This document shows, one piece after another, positions 1-10,529 of a stretch of DNA of 24,712 nucleotides. How positions within the stretch are numbered: the first letter of the stretch is position 1; each line of letters begins with the position of its first letter. Position numbers and translations under genes: made by a program. The notes below the pieces were generated by a model. That model saw only the letters and a program-made list of their open reading frames with translations, ran no database searches and had not been told where the DNA came from. Origin of the DNA: Hofstenia miamia (taxonomy: Eukaryota > Xenacoelomorpha > Acoela > Hofsteniidae); contig CABFPE010000166.1 of NCBI GenBank assembly GCA_900660155.1, forward strand, positions 842,312 through 867,023, in the 5' to 3' direction.

Positions 1-305
1 TTTATTTAATAAACTAACCGGGCATTGACACTAACTGCATGTAATAATATAACTAACATAGCCATTACCGTAAAACTATCGGCTTAATTATACAGATAAT
101 AAACTTGCAGTTTCCTATACCTACATTTAATAGTATTACATGTGAGGTCATTTAACGAGTCAATTATAGTCGAGTCTCCTACATTTAAGAATATATAAAT
201 ATCCCTAAGTGTCGACTATCCAGTCGTTTCAGGCATTGATTATTTCTTACATGTGTTGATCGGTAGTCAGACTAGGCAAGAATCGAAAAACTCCTAACCG
301 TAACA
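1..305 (+). mobile_element. Possible 3' part of a long terminal repeat
   Basis: This stretch is less AT-rich than what follows. It has a TATA-like box (TATATAAATA) at about 192-201, a possible initiator region (CCAGTCGTTTC) about 20 bases later, and an end CCGTAACA at 298-305. The end CGTAACA is the inverted match of TGTTACG at 24479, as expected of the two ends of one LTR type. Bases 306-323 (TAGGTGCACTTTCGTGAC) lie where a primer-binding site would be, but I could not match them to a particular tRNA. The LTR start lies outside the window, so its length and any paired LTR cannot be seen. Moderate to low certainty. Confidence 0.35.
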
Positions 306-1362
306 TAGGTGCACTTTCGTGACTGGCACAAAGACCCTAGAATCGATCCCGTGATGGATTCCAGCCACTACTAAACACAACTTGCCTAGCTGCACATTTA
401 GTTAAATAATCAAACCAGATAAAGTAGAAAGAAAAATTAAATAAACTCCGAAGAATTTATTGTCCATCAGAATTATGGTTGAATCAAGGCTATTTATAAA
501 ATTTCTACAAAAAGTACCTGCCGATTTTAAAATTCAAATGATTCGTCTGCCAATATGGCTGTTCATACGTAAGCGTTAGTTTGCTCAATTTAATTTGTCA
601 ATTACCTCTTGATCGGCTAACAAGTTTCTTATTTTGACCAATATTAAATCTTAGTTGCATTTTACAAAAATAAACTAAAGTTCACTAACTAAATTTTTAC
701 AATTAATTTCAATTAATAATCATTCGACGTTATTCAGCTTTAGTTGCTTTTTTGGATGATGCTACATAATGAGAATCTGTCATTCCAAGATTTCTATCCT
801 ACATTGAACATAAAAAAGTATATCTGTGGAAATAGAAATGAAATAAGGTTTAAATACAATTCCATATCAAATTCTCAATTGTGTATTAAACCACTCATGA
901 AGCATATGCAAACTTCAACAATGTACTTCCTTATGTTGGTGGAAGAAAATTACATTGTAATGAAGAATGGAATTCCTCTCAGTAAGTGAGCAAATACAAT
1001 CTCATGAACTTATAATCACCAATATATTAGATGAATCAATCAATGTAAAGTGGCAATGAAGTTATAACATTCATGATTAGCAGTACTTGAGAATAACAGA
1101 AATTGTGCTATTTTGGCATAATCCATCAGAAGCCATGCTAGACAAAAATGCGGAATTTAAAATTATACAGATTAATGATGGCATATATGCCAAGATGGAT
1201 GATCTGGATAGTGTCCACAAATAGGAGTTCCAGGAGGAATATAGACCTAAAAATGATGAACTAGAAGTTGAAAGGGGAGTAATGCCCCAGAGGGCAGTAA
1301 AAAATAAAAGAAATATGACCCAGAAATATGGGATATTAATTTAGTAACTGAATTTAGGAAAA
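306..1362. other. Decayed sequence, possible retroelement leader
   Basis: 306-420 is fairly GC-rich and could be the untranslated leader of a retroelement. An ATG at 475 opens only 34 codons (FIKFLQKVPADFKIQMIRL within it), which has a gag-like feel but is too short to assign. 744-989 is open for 81 codons with no family I recognise. From about 1120 the + strand becomes A- and G-rich, like the decayed coding DNA that follows. No functional gene is visible. Confidence 0.3.
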
Positions 1363-1428
1363 ATGAAGAGAACCAACAGTACACACAGATTGCTGATGAA
1401 AGACAGAAGAGTGCACAGAAGGACTCTG

Positions 1429-1880
1429 CAATCTGATCATCAATTAAAGGGCATGAGGATGGAGCAAACATCAACTAGCAGTATGAGAAAAACTAGGTCT
1501 CCACAATCTGATTGTCAAATAAAAGGCATGATGATGGAGTATTCAACACCTAGTAACAAAGGACAAAGAATTAAAAGATGAGCTCCACAATCCAATTACC
1601 AATTAAAGAGTATGAGGATGGAGAATCAGCCACCTAGCAATACCCAACACAGAGTAAGAAGAAGATCTCTGCAATCTGATTACCAATTAAAGGGTATGAG
1701 GATGGAGACAAAAACAAAGAGGACACCCTCACCCAAATGCCAATTAAAGGGCAGGTTGATAAAAGAGGGCCATCATCAAGATACTGATCATCAATTAAAG
1801 GACGTGAGGTTGGAAACACCAGAATATTCCCACTCCCTGACAACCTTGAGCAGTACTTGATGCCAACTAAAGGGCAAAGA
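1429..1880 (+). repeat. Degenerate coding-type tandem repeat, about seven units
   Basis: A core like CAATCTGATTACCAATTAAA followed by GGGCATGAGGATGGAG recurs. The CAATTAAAGG part falls near 1441, 1516, 1600, 1684, 1741, 1791 and 1864, giving spacings of about 75, 84, 84, 57, 50 and 73. The first four are multiples of three and the last two sum to one. In the + frame the units read QSDHQLKGMRME, QSDCQIKGMMME, QSNYQLKSMRME and QSDYQLKGMRME, broken by a stop at about 1579. The frame-keeping spacing suggests it once encoded a repetitive peptide. It lies about 200 bases upstream of the family X reading frame and may be its N-terminal part or a separate gene. Confidence 0.7.
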
Positions 1881-2041
1881 GGAAACAGCTACAATACTCT
1901 TAAAGGATACAGATATCCACCTGATTATTGATGAATTTGAAATGGACAATTCAGAAAAACTAATCTGGAAGAGATAGGAAAAATATTTCTAAAATGCAGC
2001 TTAAACTAGATGCCTGAACACCTACAAAGAATAGCAGATGT

Positions 2042-4256
2042 GTGGAGGATATCAGAGCGGAAAAACCAATACAAGAGGAATGGCTGTTAATCAATATAAA
2101 ATCACCAACTAAAAAATATCACAAATCAGTAGAAGTGGCATTGCACAAAATCAGAAGAGCATTTGACATGCAAGTAAAGAAAAATTTTAAAACACTGATA
2201 TTCAAAGAAATAAATGCACCTGATATAAGAGCAAAGACGTCTATATGGCTTATGGCAATAGCATTTACTAGCAATGAAAAATTGGTATTACTGATGATGA
2301 AAAAAGAAAGATGACAGGTGGCTAAAACTAAGAAACATGAGATAGCTATAGCACCAATACCAATGAACATAAAACAATGGATGCTACAATATGTTGAGAT
2401 CTTGCCATTATTGCCAACAAAGAAGATGCAACAGACATTTGAAAAGTATTTTACCAGATTACTTACATAACAGAATACATTAGGCAGACCAAGTATAGTT
2501 GAACTTGCCAATAAAACAGGTATATGCTGGGCAAAATTGATATATTAACTGACAAAACAAAGAAATACATGTGGGGTACAGCATCAAACACCAAGCTCAG
2601 ATCTCTAAGGCAACAACTGTGGATGACAACTTGAAACTTAATGAGGGGAGAACAATTAGAAATGGTGGAAATGATAAAAGCAATAGAAGATAAGAAATTG
2701 CATGAAACAATAACTGGAGAAATAAGGAAATATCTCAAAGAATACCCACTGTGTGCATACACAAAATAATCAAAAGATCAGAGATGATGTGAAGAGAAGG
2801 AAAAAATTGCCCCATTGAAATTATTGAAATGGTGAGTAAAAGTCAAGAGGAAATGCAAATGGAAGACACACTGCTACAATCAACAGAGATAGCACTAACC
2901 CCAAATACTCAGAGAGTAATTGACAAAGTGAATATGGAAAAATGGGGAGAACAAGAACCAAGCAAAATATCATTGGGTGGACACAGATTATGAAAGACTG
3001 CTAGTGGAGATCACAGTAAGAAGAGAGCATACAAATAACATAGTACAAAGAATATACAGTGAAGTATATGAATGTGAAACAAATTTGTACAAATTAAGAT
3101 ATTATGTACAGAAGCTTTCACACAAAAGAGATTGGTGAAATGTTACAGCCACAGAAGTAGATAGCAGTGGATATTGAATATATTACCTCAAAAATGATAA
3201 TAAAACCAGAAATGGCACAGAATTTGATTAAACATGGTCTAACAAACATGTTTTTGGAGAATATCAAGAAGGCCAAAAATAACTATCCAACAACCTTTGG
3301 AATGGTGGCAACAGCACAAATGCAAGGATCCTACCAGGCAATAGAGAAACAAACAATGACTACAATATTAAAATGTACACCACCACCAATGATTTCAATA
3401 CCAATGCTACTACCAATATGGAGGTTATAAGATAAAAAGGCTGTTCAATCATTGTGGCATGAAGAAAATATGTATGTGAATACACAACAGGAAGCAGAAA
3501 AGACAGTGAATGAATGACAAGTGATATAAGAAATTCAAAGAAATTTTGCTTAAAAATAACAACAAGTAGAGAATCTATGTAGAAGGAGAAGTTACACTGT
3601 ATGATCTATATAGAGAAGGAGAGGCAATATACAAACAAATACACATGGCCTGACAAGAAATCAAAAAGAGAACAATGCAAACAGTCATACTGTTTTCAGG
3701 AATAAATGATATAGTGTGGGGAGAGTTATGGAGCTCACAATACTGATATTACAATGTGATGAGACATGTGGAACTTATAACAATGATAAGGTTAGGGTAA
3801 AAATGAACCAGAAGAAATCATGAGAGAAGAAGTACAAGAAAATATAAGTGCATTCTATGACAAAGCATCAATATTAAAATCACTGAGATCAACATACAAA
3901 TTCTTTTACCCTAACACTGAAATTCATCCTGAGTTGGTCACACAAGCAGTATTGATGTGATAATGATGCTAATGATAGTGATAAAAGGATTATGCCTATG
4001 CCAAACATATTATGACATATTTCATGAAAAGTTGAATGAGCTGAGAAGTATGTTTACAATATTGAAAACATTAAAGAACCCATTGTTTCTGAAACACAAA
4101 AAGATGTTAACAACTGAAAAAGACATTGTATTGAACATTTCAAAAGAGGAGCAATATGAAAAAGTAAGCTGGGAAATGTCAGAAGTGAGTGGAATCATAA
4201 AGAAGGAAGCAGAGATGGCTTATGGAGAGAGGGAGAGAGTAGTCATTCTTAATTAG
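2042..4256 (+). pseudogene. Family X decayed gene, copy 1 (unknown function)
   Basis: The frame is broken by stops and shifts, with open pieces at 2042-2314, 3167-3430 and 3957-4256. Peptides in the same order recur in the two other copies: IIEMVSKSQEEMQMED (2820-2867), a segment with NMEKWG (about 2935), AVDIEYITSKM (about 3163), KCTPPPMISIPMLLPIW (about 3373), VEGEVTLYDLY (about 3579), GINDIVWGELW (about 3700) and a C-terminal acidic, lysine-rich tail. The span would encode about 740 residues. I see no nucleotide-binding loop, zinc finger, signal peptide or membrane segment and do not recognise the family. Many in-frame stops make it non-functional. The other copies show the ancestor was a real, multiplied gene. 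Its origin (transposon, virus or host gene family) is open. Confidence 0.7.
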
Positions 4257-5060
4257 CTATGCTGGAGGGGGGTGTGGTGTAATCAGTCAGAAGCCATGTG
4301 TGGTCAAAATGAGAGAAATAAGGGAAGTAACTAAGACTAAAATGTAATATTGATTAAATTGTACAACACATGGATATGATAGTTTATTTAATTTGTAAAA
4401 TGTTTGAAGCAGTTTGACATTTAAATTAACTCAGTAGTATTTGGCAAATATCAAGATGACCAAACAGCATACACTAATTAATGCTGATGTTGCGTAATTA
4501 AAGCAAAACTTAAAACACAAGGGAAAATTGTAAACAAGATTCAATAACAGGTACTAGCCAAGTATTTGATTATTTACTGAAATGTGCTATAAATATGGAT
4601 TGTTAGAATCATTGATGAACAAATTTTATTGGATTCACTTCTTTACTTTCTATCAGGTTATTTAATATTTAGATGAAAAGCTAAATGTTCAAGCACTAGA
4701 GTAATCATGTGGTGGTCCCTGAATACAATTATAGGAACTCTGGAGCAGCCTCACAATCAGCCATTCAAAGTGGGGTGAGGGCAGTAGCTGTAGATTTCTC
4801 AATGTGCTTATAGGTTATGAGTAGGGATAGGGATTTTTACTTGTTATAGCTTTCCCATCTCTTGATGCTTGCAGATTATTATGATTACTTTTAGATTGCT
4901 CTACATGTTTACTGTGCAGTTCTTTTGTACATTGTATTTTCAATCTAGTAATGTAGTGGACTGTCAACTGGTTTATGAATTACCTTTCTTGCTGACTGCA
5001 TTGATTGTTCACTTGTATGAAGGGCTAATATGTATTACTCTATATGTAGGGCTATTATAT
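4257..5060 (+). repeat. Family X 3' flank, copy 1
   Basis: Straight after the copy 1 stop comes a G-rich tract (GGAGGGGGG, about 4263-4271) and then TGTGGTGTAATC. Downstream stretches match the sequence after copy 2 in order. TATCAGGT at 4651 corresponds to 13272, followed by ATGAAAAG in both. A TAGGGATTTTT ... GCTTTCCCATC block near 4829-4859 corresponds to 13471-13501. TATTTAGGGCTAT-like words near 5020-5060 correspond to about 13720-13760. A TATAAATA box lies at 4588-4595. The mobile unit therefore includes a long non-coding 3' part. The G-rich tract followed by TG resembles a polypurine tract plus LTR start, but copy 2 does not keep it clearly. Confidence 0.55.
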
Positions 5061-5117
5061 GTAAGGAACAATAACAAGCTGAAGCACCTCAGTTGCATTA
5101 TTTCCTTTTATTTACAG

Positions 5118-5285
5118 AATCATAATAACAAGGACAATCAATGCACTAAATTGTTAAGTTATCACACACACACACACTATCATTTAGTTAAACATCCACA
5201 CACTGATTCACCAACTGGTTTCCATTGTGAAGTTCAAGTAAAAGCTGGAGCTGTTACCAGTGAAGACATCTCTGGATGTGCATAG
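5118..5285 (+). CDS. Possible terminal exon, unidentified
   Basis: A strong-looking 3' splice acceptor (TTTCCTTTTATTTACAG) ends at 5117 and is followed by 55 codons and a TAG at 5283. The peptide includes a CA-repeat-derived YHTHTHYH stretch, then TDSPTGFHCEVQVKAGAV. There is no known domain. It lies just beyond the family X 3' flank and could be chance. A matching upstream exon was not found. Confidence 0.2.
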   Translation, partial: NHNNKDNQCTKLLSYHTHTHYHLVKHPHTDSPTGFHCEVQVKAGAVTSEDISGCA

Positions 5286-6280
5286 AACAGCACTGGGTTT
5301 TGACCCTGTATTCCATCCACTTCTTTTGATCTAAACAAGCAGTAATTAGTTAGGCATTTAGGATAGCTAATGCATATTAATTAAGTTAATTAACTAGACA
5401 ACAAGTTATGTTGAGAGAATCAGGAATCTGTCATATCCTAAACATATATTTTGCAATCATCATGAGTCTTCTAACATAAATAATAGTTAGTAATGTATTA
5501 AATTTTGGAAGTTACTACATTTCACTGCCTCAATATTTGTTGACAACCATTTGTTTATGTGATTACAAAATCCCTGTAAGTGCATATGATTTGCTGATGT
5601 TCATTTATCTATTTTTGATCAAGAAGGTATTTGAAAACTAATTTCCTTACCATTATTTTATTGAATAAGCTTAATAATATTCATACCTTTTTTAAGCTAT
5701 TTTTTTCACTCACTGTCATGAAATTCAATGCTACTTGACCAATTAAGATTACTATAATGGCAGAAGACCTTAGAGAATGATATTAAGCCCTAAGCTCTTC
5801 TATGGAGTCCATGCTAAAATCTATTTTAAAGAGAAAGTAATTTTAAAATTTTACAATAAATAATTATAGTTGAATACTTTACTGTTACTTTTAAAAGAAA
5901 TTATAATATTTAAATCCTACTTATGAGCTTTTTAAAAATGCATGTATTTTATTCTAGGTTTTTTAAAATTTGAGCTCCTTATGCAATGCATGAAGTGTAG
6001 AAAATTTAATATTGTCATTGATTATTAATATTATACTTGGTTTTTTGGTCAATATATATCTTACACTTTTAGCTAGTGTTGTTATGTTGGAGCATTTCTT
6101 TTCTGCATAGACCATATTTAAATGTTTAACTTGATGTTATCATGATTGTGCATTCAAATTGATTGCTTAATTGGTTTTATTTTCTAGTATGAATCTCTAT
6201 TAATTTGGCTTTTAATAGTAAGTGATTGAATGCTTGATGTATTGCATATTGAATACAAGAAAATCACTCAGAGAGTGCAG
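5286..6280. other. AT-rich spacer, no feature seen
   Basis: This is about 1 kb of AT-rich DNA with short homopolymer runs and frequent stops in all frames. I see no gene, repeat array or RNA gene here. Confidence 0.6.
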
Positions 6281-6443
6281 ACCTCTGCCACGCAGCTTGT
6301 GTCCCCCAGATCAGCACTAATATTTAATGGAGACACACCTCTTGTGAAAATTTGAGATCAATCCTTTATTACTTTCCATAAAGTTGCTAACAGACAAAGA
6401 AACAAACCAGTGCTACCAAAAACATAACCTCCTTGGCAGAGGT
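6281..6443 (+). repeat. Short interspersed repeat with 10-bp inverted ends
   Basis: It begins ACCTCTGCCA (6281-6290) and ends TGGCAGAGGT (6434-6443), exact inverted complements. The interior carries GCTAACAGACAAAGAAACAA and then CATAACCTCCTTGGCAGAGG. I remember this type of 3' tail from interspersed repeats in molluscs and other marine invertebrates. It encodes nothing. It could be a MITE or a SINE-like element. The inverted ends favour a MITE, while the conserved internal tail is also compatible with a SINE family. Confidence 0.65.
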
Positions 6444-6694
6444 AATAACATAATGAATGGAATGCTTGTAAGAATAGAAATAAGGTTTATAGAAAAAGAG
6501 CAGGTAGCAGTATGTGCCTTAAAAAATTGCTCAGAAATTCGTTTTTGGTTTGGATAGGTTGTGGTGGACATTGTTCTGTTAGAAAAAAACCGGTTTTTGA
6601 ACTAAATGCTTATGCACTGAAAATTGCCTAAAAGTACTATGTCCTTACAAAAGTACTGTAAATATTCAAAAATTGAAGTACTTTTCATATTTAG

Positions 6695-6809
6695 ACTCCC
6701 AAAATGCAATTCATTGCATGGAGGGATTCCATGTTCCAGGGATGAAATCACTGCAAAAACAAAGAGTGTTACAATTGTGGAAGAAAATACCATTTTGTTG
6801 GAGTATCAG
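6695..6809 (+). CDS. Possible internal exon, unidentified
   Basis: An acceptor (CTTTTCATATTTAG) ends at 6694 and a consensus donor (CAG then GTAACA) follows 6809. The 115 bases between hold one leading base and 38 open codons, including CNSLHGGIPCSRDEITAK and KSVTIVEENTILLEYQ. Two cysteines might suggest an extracellular protein, but there is no recognised domain. No partner exon with matching phase was found nearby, so chance is a real alternative. Confidence 0.22.
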
Positions 6810-8191
6810 GTAACAAAAGGTATTAAAACAATTGATTTAGATGTTTAAATTTCTATTAGATTTCATAGAATGTTTGCATAAGTAGAAATGCAAAAAATTT
6901 GCACGGTTTTTTTGAAGAGTAAAATTTTAACAGGATATGGAAACTTGAAACTTCTCATCCTTACAAATTTGTGAAACTTTTTAAAAGCTTTTTGTGTTAT
7001 ATAGTAATGCTTGCAAATTCTCTATTCATTTGCATTAAGTAACGATATATTTTATTAACTTGCAACCTAATTGCTGGATAGTTGTGAAATTATGTACAAA
7101 GTAAATATAAAATGTCTACTAGGGACTACATATCACAGGGTAATATTCTTAGTTTGAGATTAAATGTATGAGTTGGCAAATCTTCTTGTTTGGTAACCAA
7201 TATCACAATCACAGATATATCTTAAATCAATGAACACAGAGATGGAATATAATGATTTAATGGACATTTAGATACTGTTATCACTTCATGATATGTACAC
7301 TCCATTGCTGTTATTCTAAAACTTTTTTAATTATTTGTTTAAGTTTATCAGATTGTGATAATGTCAAGCTGTTATGCTATGCAATATACAAGTATTCAGC
7401 AAATAACTGCAAAATATACTGTAAGCAAATGTTTTTGTGTAAGCAGCTTCTTTTCATGTGTTTGATAGAGAAGTCTCTTGTTGTTTTTTTAATTTACTAG
7501 CAATCTATATTGTTGATTCCTTTTGGTTAGTCTTTTAATGGTTTGTCTGAATTATGGATTACTTTTATATTTGATCATAGCAGGAGTGTTGTTATAGTAG
7601 ATGTCCGAATTTTGGATTCCATATTAGTTGGCTTAATCTTTTTGTCTTTGGTATGTAAAATTATGAGAAGTGTGCTACATATCTTGAGAGGTACGCATAA
7701 TGCATTATTCAAAGCTATTTTGGTTCAAGTTGGGTCAATTTACCATGTGTAGAGTTTATTTGAGCGCTCCAAATGTTACAGGGAAGTTTATGATTTGTAG
7801 TCAAGGGTGCTTGGGCACATCAGTGCTTTTAGTAGTGTTTTCATGTAATTTTGAGCAAAGAAATGAATTTTGATCCATTTAATTTCAGAAGGTTTCACTG
7901 GACAGTATTCAGTAGGCATGATGAAGATTTCTTCTTTATTTTTTAATATGTTCTTCTTCATTAGTAAATTTGAGTCTTCAAATTTGCAAATTTTAAATAT
8001 ATTTTTTACTGCAGAATAAAAAATTGCTATTGCCAAATTGAATGCTGTTAGTGACACATAAAATGTTGTTAGGGTATAGTTCCTATTGGTCAGAGCAGTA
8101 GCAATGATTCAATTAGTAAGCTGGATCCAGAGGAAAATCATGCAAACAAGATGACACAAATATATTTATTAGTTGTTTCAATGCTTACATT
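6810..8191. other. AT-rich spacer with one unassigned ORF
   Basis: No gene can be supported. On the - strand, 8057-7788 is open for 89 codons from an ATG and has a fairly protein-like composition (MPTEYCPVKPSEIKWIKI), but I recognise no family. The remaining open stretches are short and hydrophobic, typical of AT-rich noise. Confidence 0.45.
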
Positions 8192-8202
8192 AATATATAT
8201 AT

Positions 8203-8250
<48 letters not shown>
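8192..8250. repeat. AT dinucleotide microsatellite
   Basis: A nearly pure AT tract of about 58 bases with one G interruption near 8204. It lies about 170 bases beyond the 3' end of the decayed gene at 8424-9901. Confidence 0.95.
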
Positions 8251-8251
<1 letters not shown>

Positions 8252-8423
8252 AGAGTGGTGGCAATCTTTTCTGAATTTTAGACTTCCACTGTTGGTATAA
8301 TGATTGTTCATGAGTTCAAACAGCTTCTTTCAAACTGACGAATTTGATTAGTTGCTTATGACAATTGTATTGTCTGCTTTCTTACTTCCCTGATTAAATT
8401 CACTCCTTTTACATCTTTATCAG

Positions 8424-9901
8424 CTAATTCAAAAGATTAATCGTTGAAATATACAAGCACAGAATCCTGGAAGCTGAAGTCAACAATCTTGAGAGATTCA
8501 CTCCTCCTGGCTTTCTCTTCTCCAGTGACAGCCTCATGTTTCGAGTTTTCACGGCATGAGCTATACATGTAGAATAAAGATAGTTTTGATGTGTTGAGAA
8601 ATTAGTCAGCACGTCTTGAGAAATTTCTTCCAGCAGAGAATTAATTATAGCAAAATTGACAATGGGAAGCTCATGACAGTTTGGTAGCTGCTGGAAAATA
8701 GCACCAGAAGACGATTTAAGTCCAGTCGATTTTACATCAAGGTGCTGAAAATATTGTTGCAGTGGTGATTTGTTCAGATGCAGAAGCATACGGACAAATG
8801 CAATTGGCAGCAAACAAGTCTTCTAAATGAAAAATACCTTCATTGTTTTCAGCAACATTAAGATATATCCCATAACATCCAATAACAAATAAGTTTAAGA
8901 TATCAGTATTCTTCTCACAAAAGAACTGTTTACAATGGCAATTGCGGTATCATTGAGGGGCTTCACATGACTCATGTAAGATGTGTTGGTGTCACTAATC
9001 AAAGTAATGTGCTCTTTGTGCACAACTGGTTTGAAAGTAGCCTTCTGGTGATTAGTGAAGTCAATTGATCATTCAAAATAGAGTTACGTGATTGGAATAC
9101 CCGTATTATGAACACAGTCAGTCCGAATCTTTCATTGCTCTCTGTGTATTTTACTTCTTTCAACTACTATATCTTCCCCAATGTTGTGAAAAGAGTTGAA
9201 CAGATGGAAGCAATGGCCGTATCACTAACATTGTACCTATCTGCAATCAATGCCACTGATTGTAGATTTTTTTCATTGTTGATGCAGTGGCTTCTGTAAC
9301 TTCTCTGCGTTGGTGTACTGGATATTCAGCAAAATGTCGTCATCATCATTGCAAATCTGTAGCTCGTATACTTTGCTTTCGAAGCTAACTTGCATTCCTT
9401 AAGATCTTGCCACTGTGATTCATTTAAGTCAACTGCTCCAATTGTCATCATCCTGCCCGTCCTTTGATCCAATAAAAATTCCTGTTCCAAAGGAGGCACC
9501 CTATTCTCTGGACTACATCTGCAGTCATTGAAGCTAACACATTTGCAAGAATAAATATCAAACAGCACTTCTTGAATGTTATCATATTTCGTTTTTTTCT
9601 GAAGCAATGAATTAGATTGCTTTTTGTCATTAGTTTTTCCAAAATCCCAAATGTCATTATAAAGTTTCCGAATTCTCTTTGCTAGAGTAACATGGCATTT
9701 TGAGTAAGGAATTTCTGCTTTTCTCTAAATATCTTGAAGGTTGACTGCAATCTGCTTACACAGATCAACAGTAGAAGTTATGCCATTTTGTTCATTTTCC
9801 TTTAAAAGCAATAAGTACTGCAATATCTCTTTGCCAGTTGGGAGAACATTTACTGGCAATTCAAAAGGTCGACCAATTGTGGATTTCGAATAATAAGACA
9901 T
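8424..9901 (-). pseudogene. Dead copy of a multicopy invertebrate protein, probably transposon-derived
   Basis: Read from 9901 down, the motif order matches a family I know as uncharacterised, multicopy proteins in arthropods, cnidarians and molluscs. Near the N-terminus is LPTGKEILQYLLLLKENE, then FDIYSCKC with a C.C cluster and FLLDQRTGRMMTIGAVD (9607-9326 frame). Next come ADRYNVSDTAIASI (about 9260-9205), HKEHITLISDT (about 9025-8993), a GCDGT-like site reading GCYG (8880-8869), FQHLDVKSTG (about 8750) and finally LTSASRILCLYIST (about 8470-8430). An ATG at 9901-9899 opens 58 codons to a TAG at 9727-9725. At least three frame changes and several stops follow. The C-terminal part of the family is missing. 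The aspartate of the GCDGT site is tyrosine here, which would matter if, as I infer, the family has an RNase-H-like catalytic core. Confidence 0.8.
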
Positions 9902-10461
9902 ATTGAGATGATAAGAAGGATATGAGTGAGATGCGCCCTAATAACTGTTTGCGTTCAAACTGATTCTCTTAAAGATAAAAGATGAATTTCAAACATGACA
10001 ACAATCACATGAGTTATTGAATCAATGTGGCAGGACAGCATAATCCAATAATATCAGAGGACAGAATATGGTTACAGTGACTCATCACTTCTCATCAGAT
10101 AGTAAGGAAAGTAGCACTACAAAGCCAGGCATTAGCAGCAACTCAGTCATAAACGAATATTCACAGATTTCCAATATTTCTCAAAAGGGTTCAATGTACA
10201 GAATTGTACATTAATTATGATTTATTATCATCTCTATTTGGTTATCAAGGTAACCATTGTGTAAAATAGAAATATTTACACATACAAAGAAATAATCTAT
10301 TTCATTGATTTTGGTATATATTTACATTTTTAAATGGTTTTCAGGGGGAGGTTAAAAAATACTGAAATTCAACAAAATTGGTTTTAATGTTATTGAAGTT
10401 AAAGCTACATGAAATCTTTACCCATTTTACCAATTTCCAAAAATTCATTCTTCGACAACCC

Positions 10462-10464
<3 letters not shown>
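9902..10464. other. Spacer between two element remnants
   Basis: About 560 bases separate the dead gene at 8424-9901 from the next AT tract. A CAGGGGGAGG tract occurs near 10344. No open frame or repeat can be supported. The terminal inverted repeats of the neighbouring element might lie here, but I could not find a convincing pair. Confidence 0.45.
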
Positions 10465-10507
<43 letters not shown>

Positions 10508-10516
10508 TATACATAT
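10465..10516. repeat. AT dinucleotide microsatellite with TACATATATA interruptions
   Basis: A pure AT tract to about 10500, then ACATATATATACAT. It directly bounds the truncated end of family X copy 3. On the + strand it creates a spurious repeated Tyr-Ile peptide inside a long chance ORF at 10378-10878. Confidence 0.95.
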
Positions 10517-10529
10517 TCCATATAATGCT

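Noticed and set aside
324..360. tRNA-like or SINE B-box (GGGATCGATTCT on the - strand)
   Set aside because: The stem pairings expected of a tRNA T-arm and acceptor do not work out and no A box is found at the right distance.
2042..4256. Family X as a herpesvirus-like portal or other large DNA virus capsid gene
   Set aside because: The inferred length is compatible, but I could match no diagnostic motif. The idea is only worth testing with structure-based searches.
4869..5285. 138-codon + strand open frame as a membrane protein
   Set aside because: Its first half lies in the non-coding family X 3' flank shared with copy 2 and is hydrophobic only because the DNA is T-rich. Only the part after the acceptor at 5117 is kept, as a weak exon candidate.
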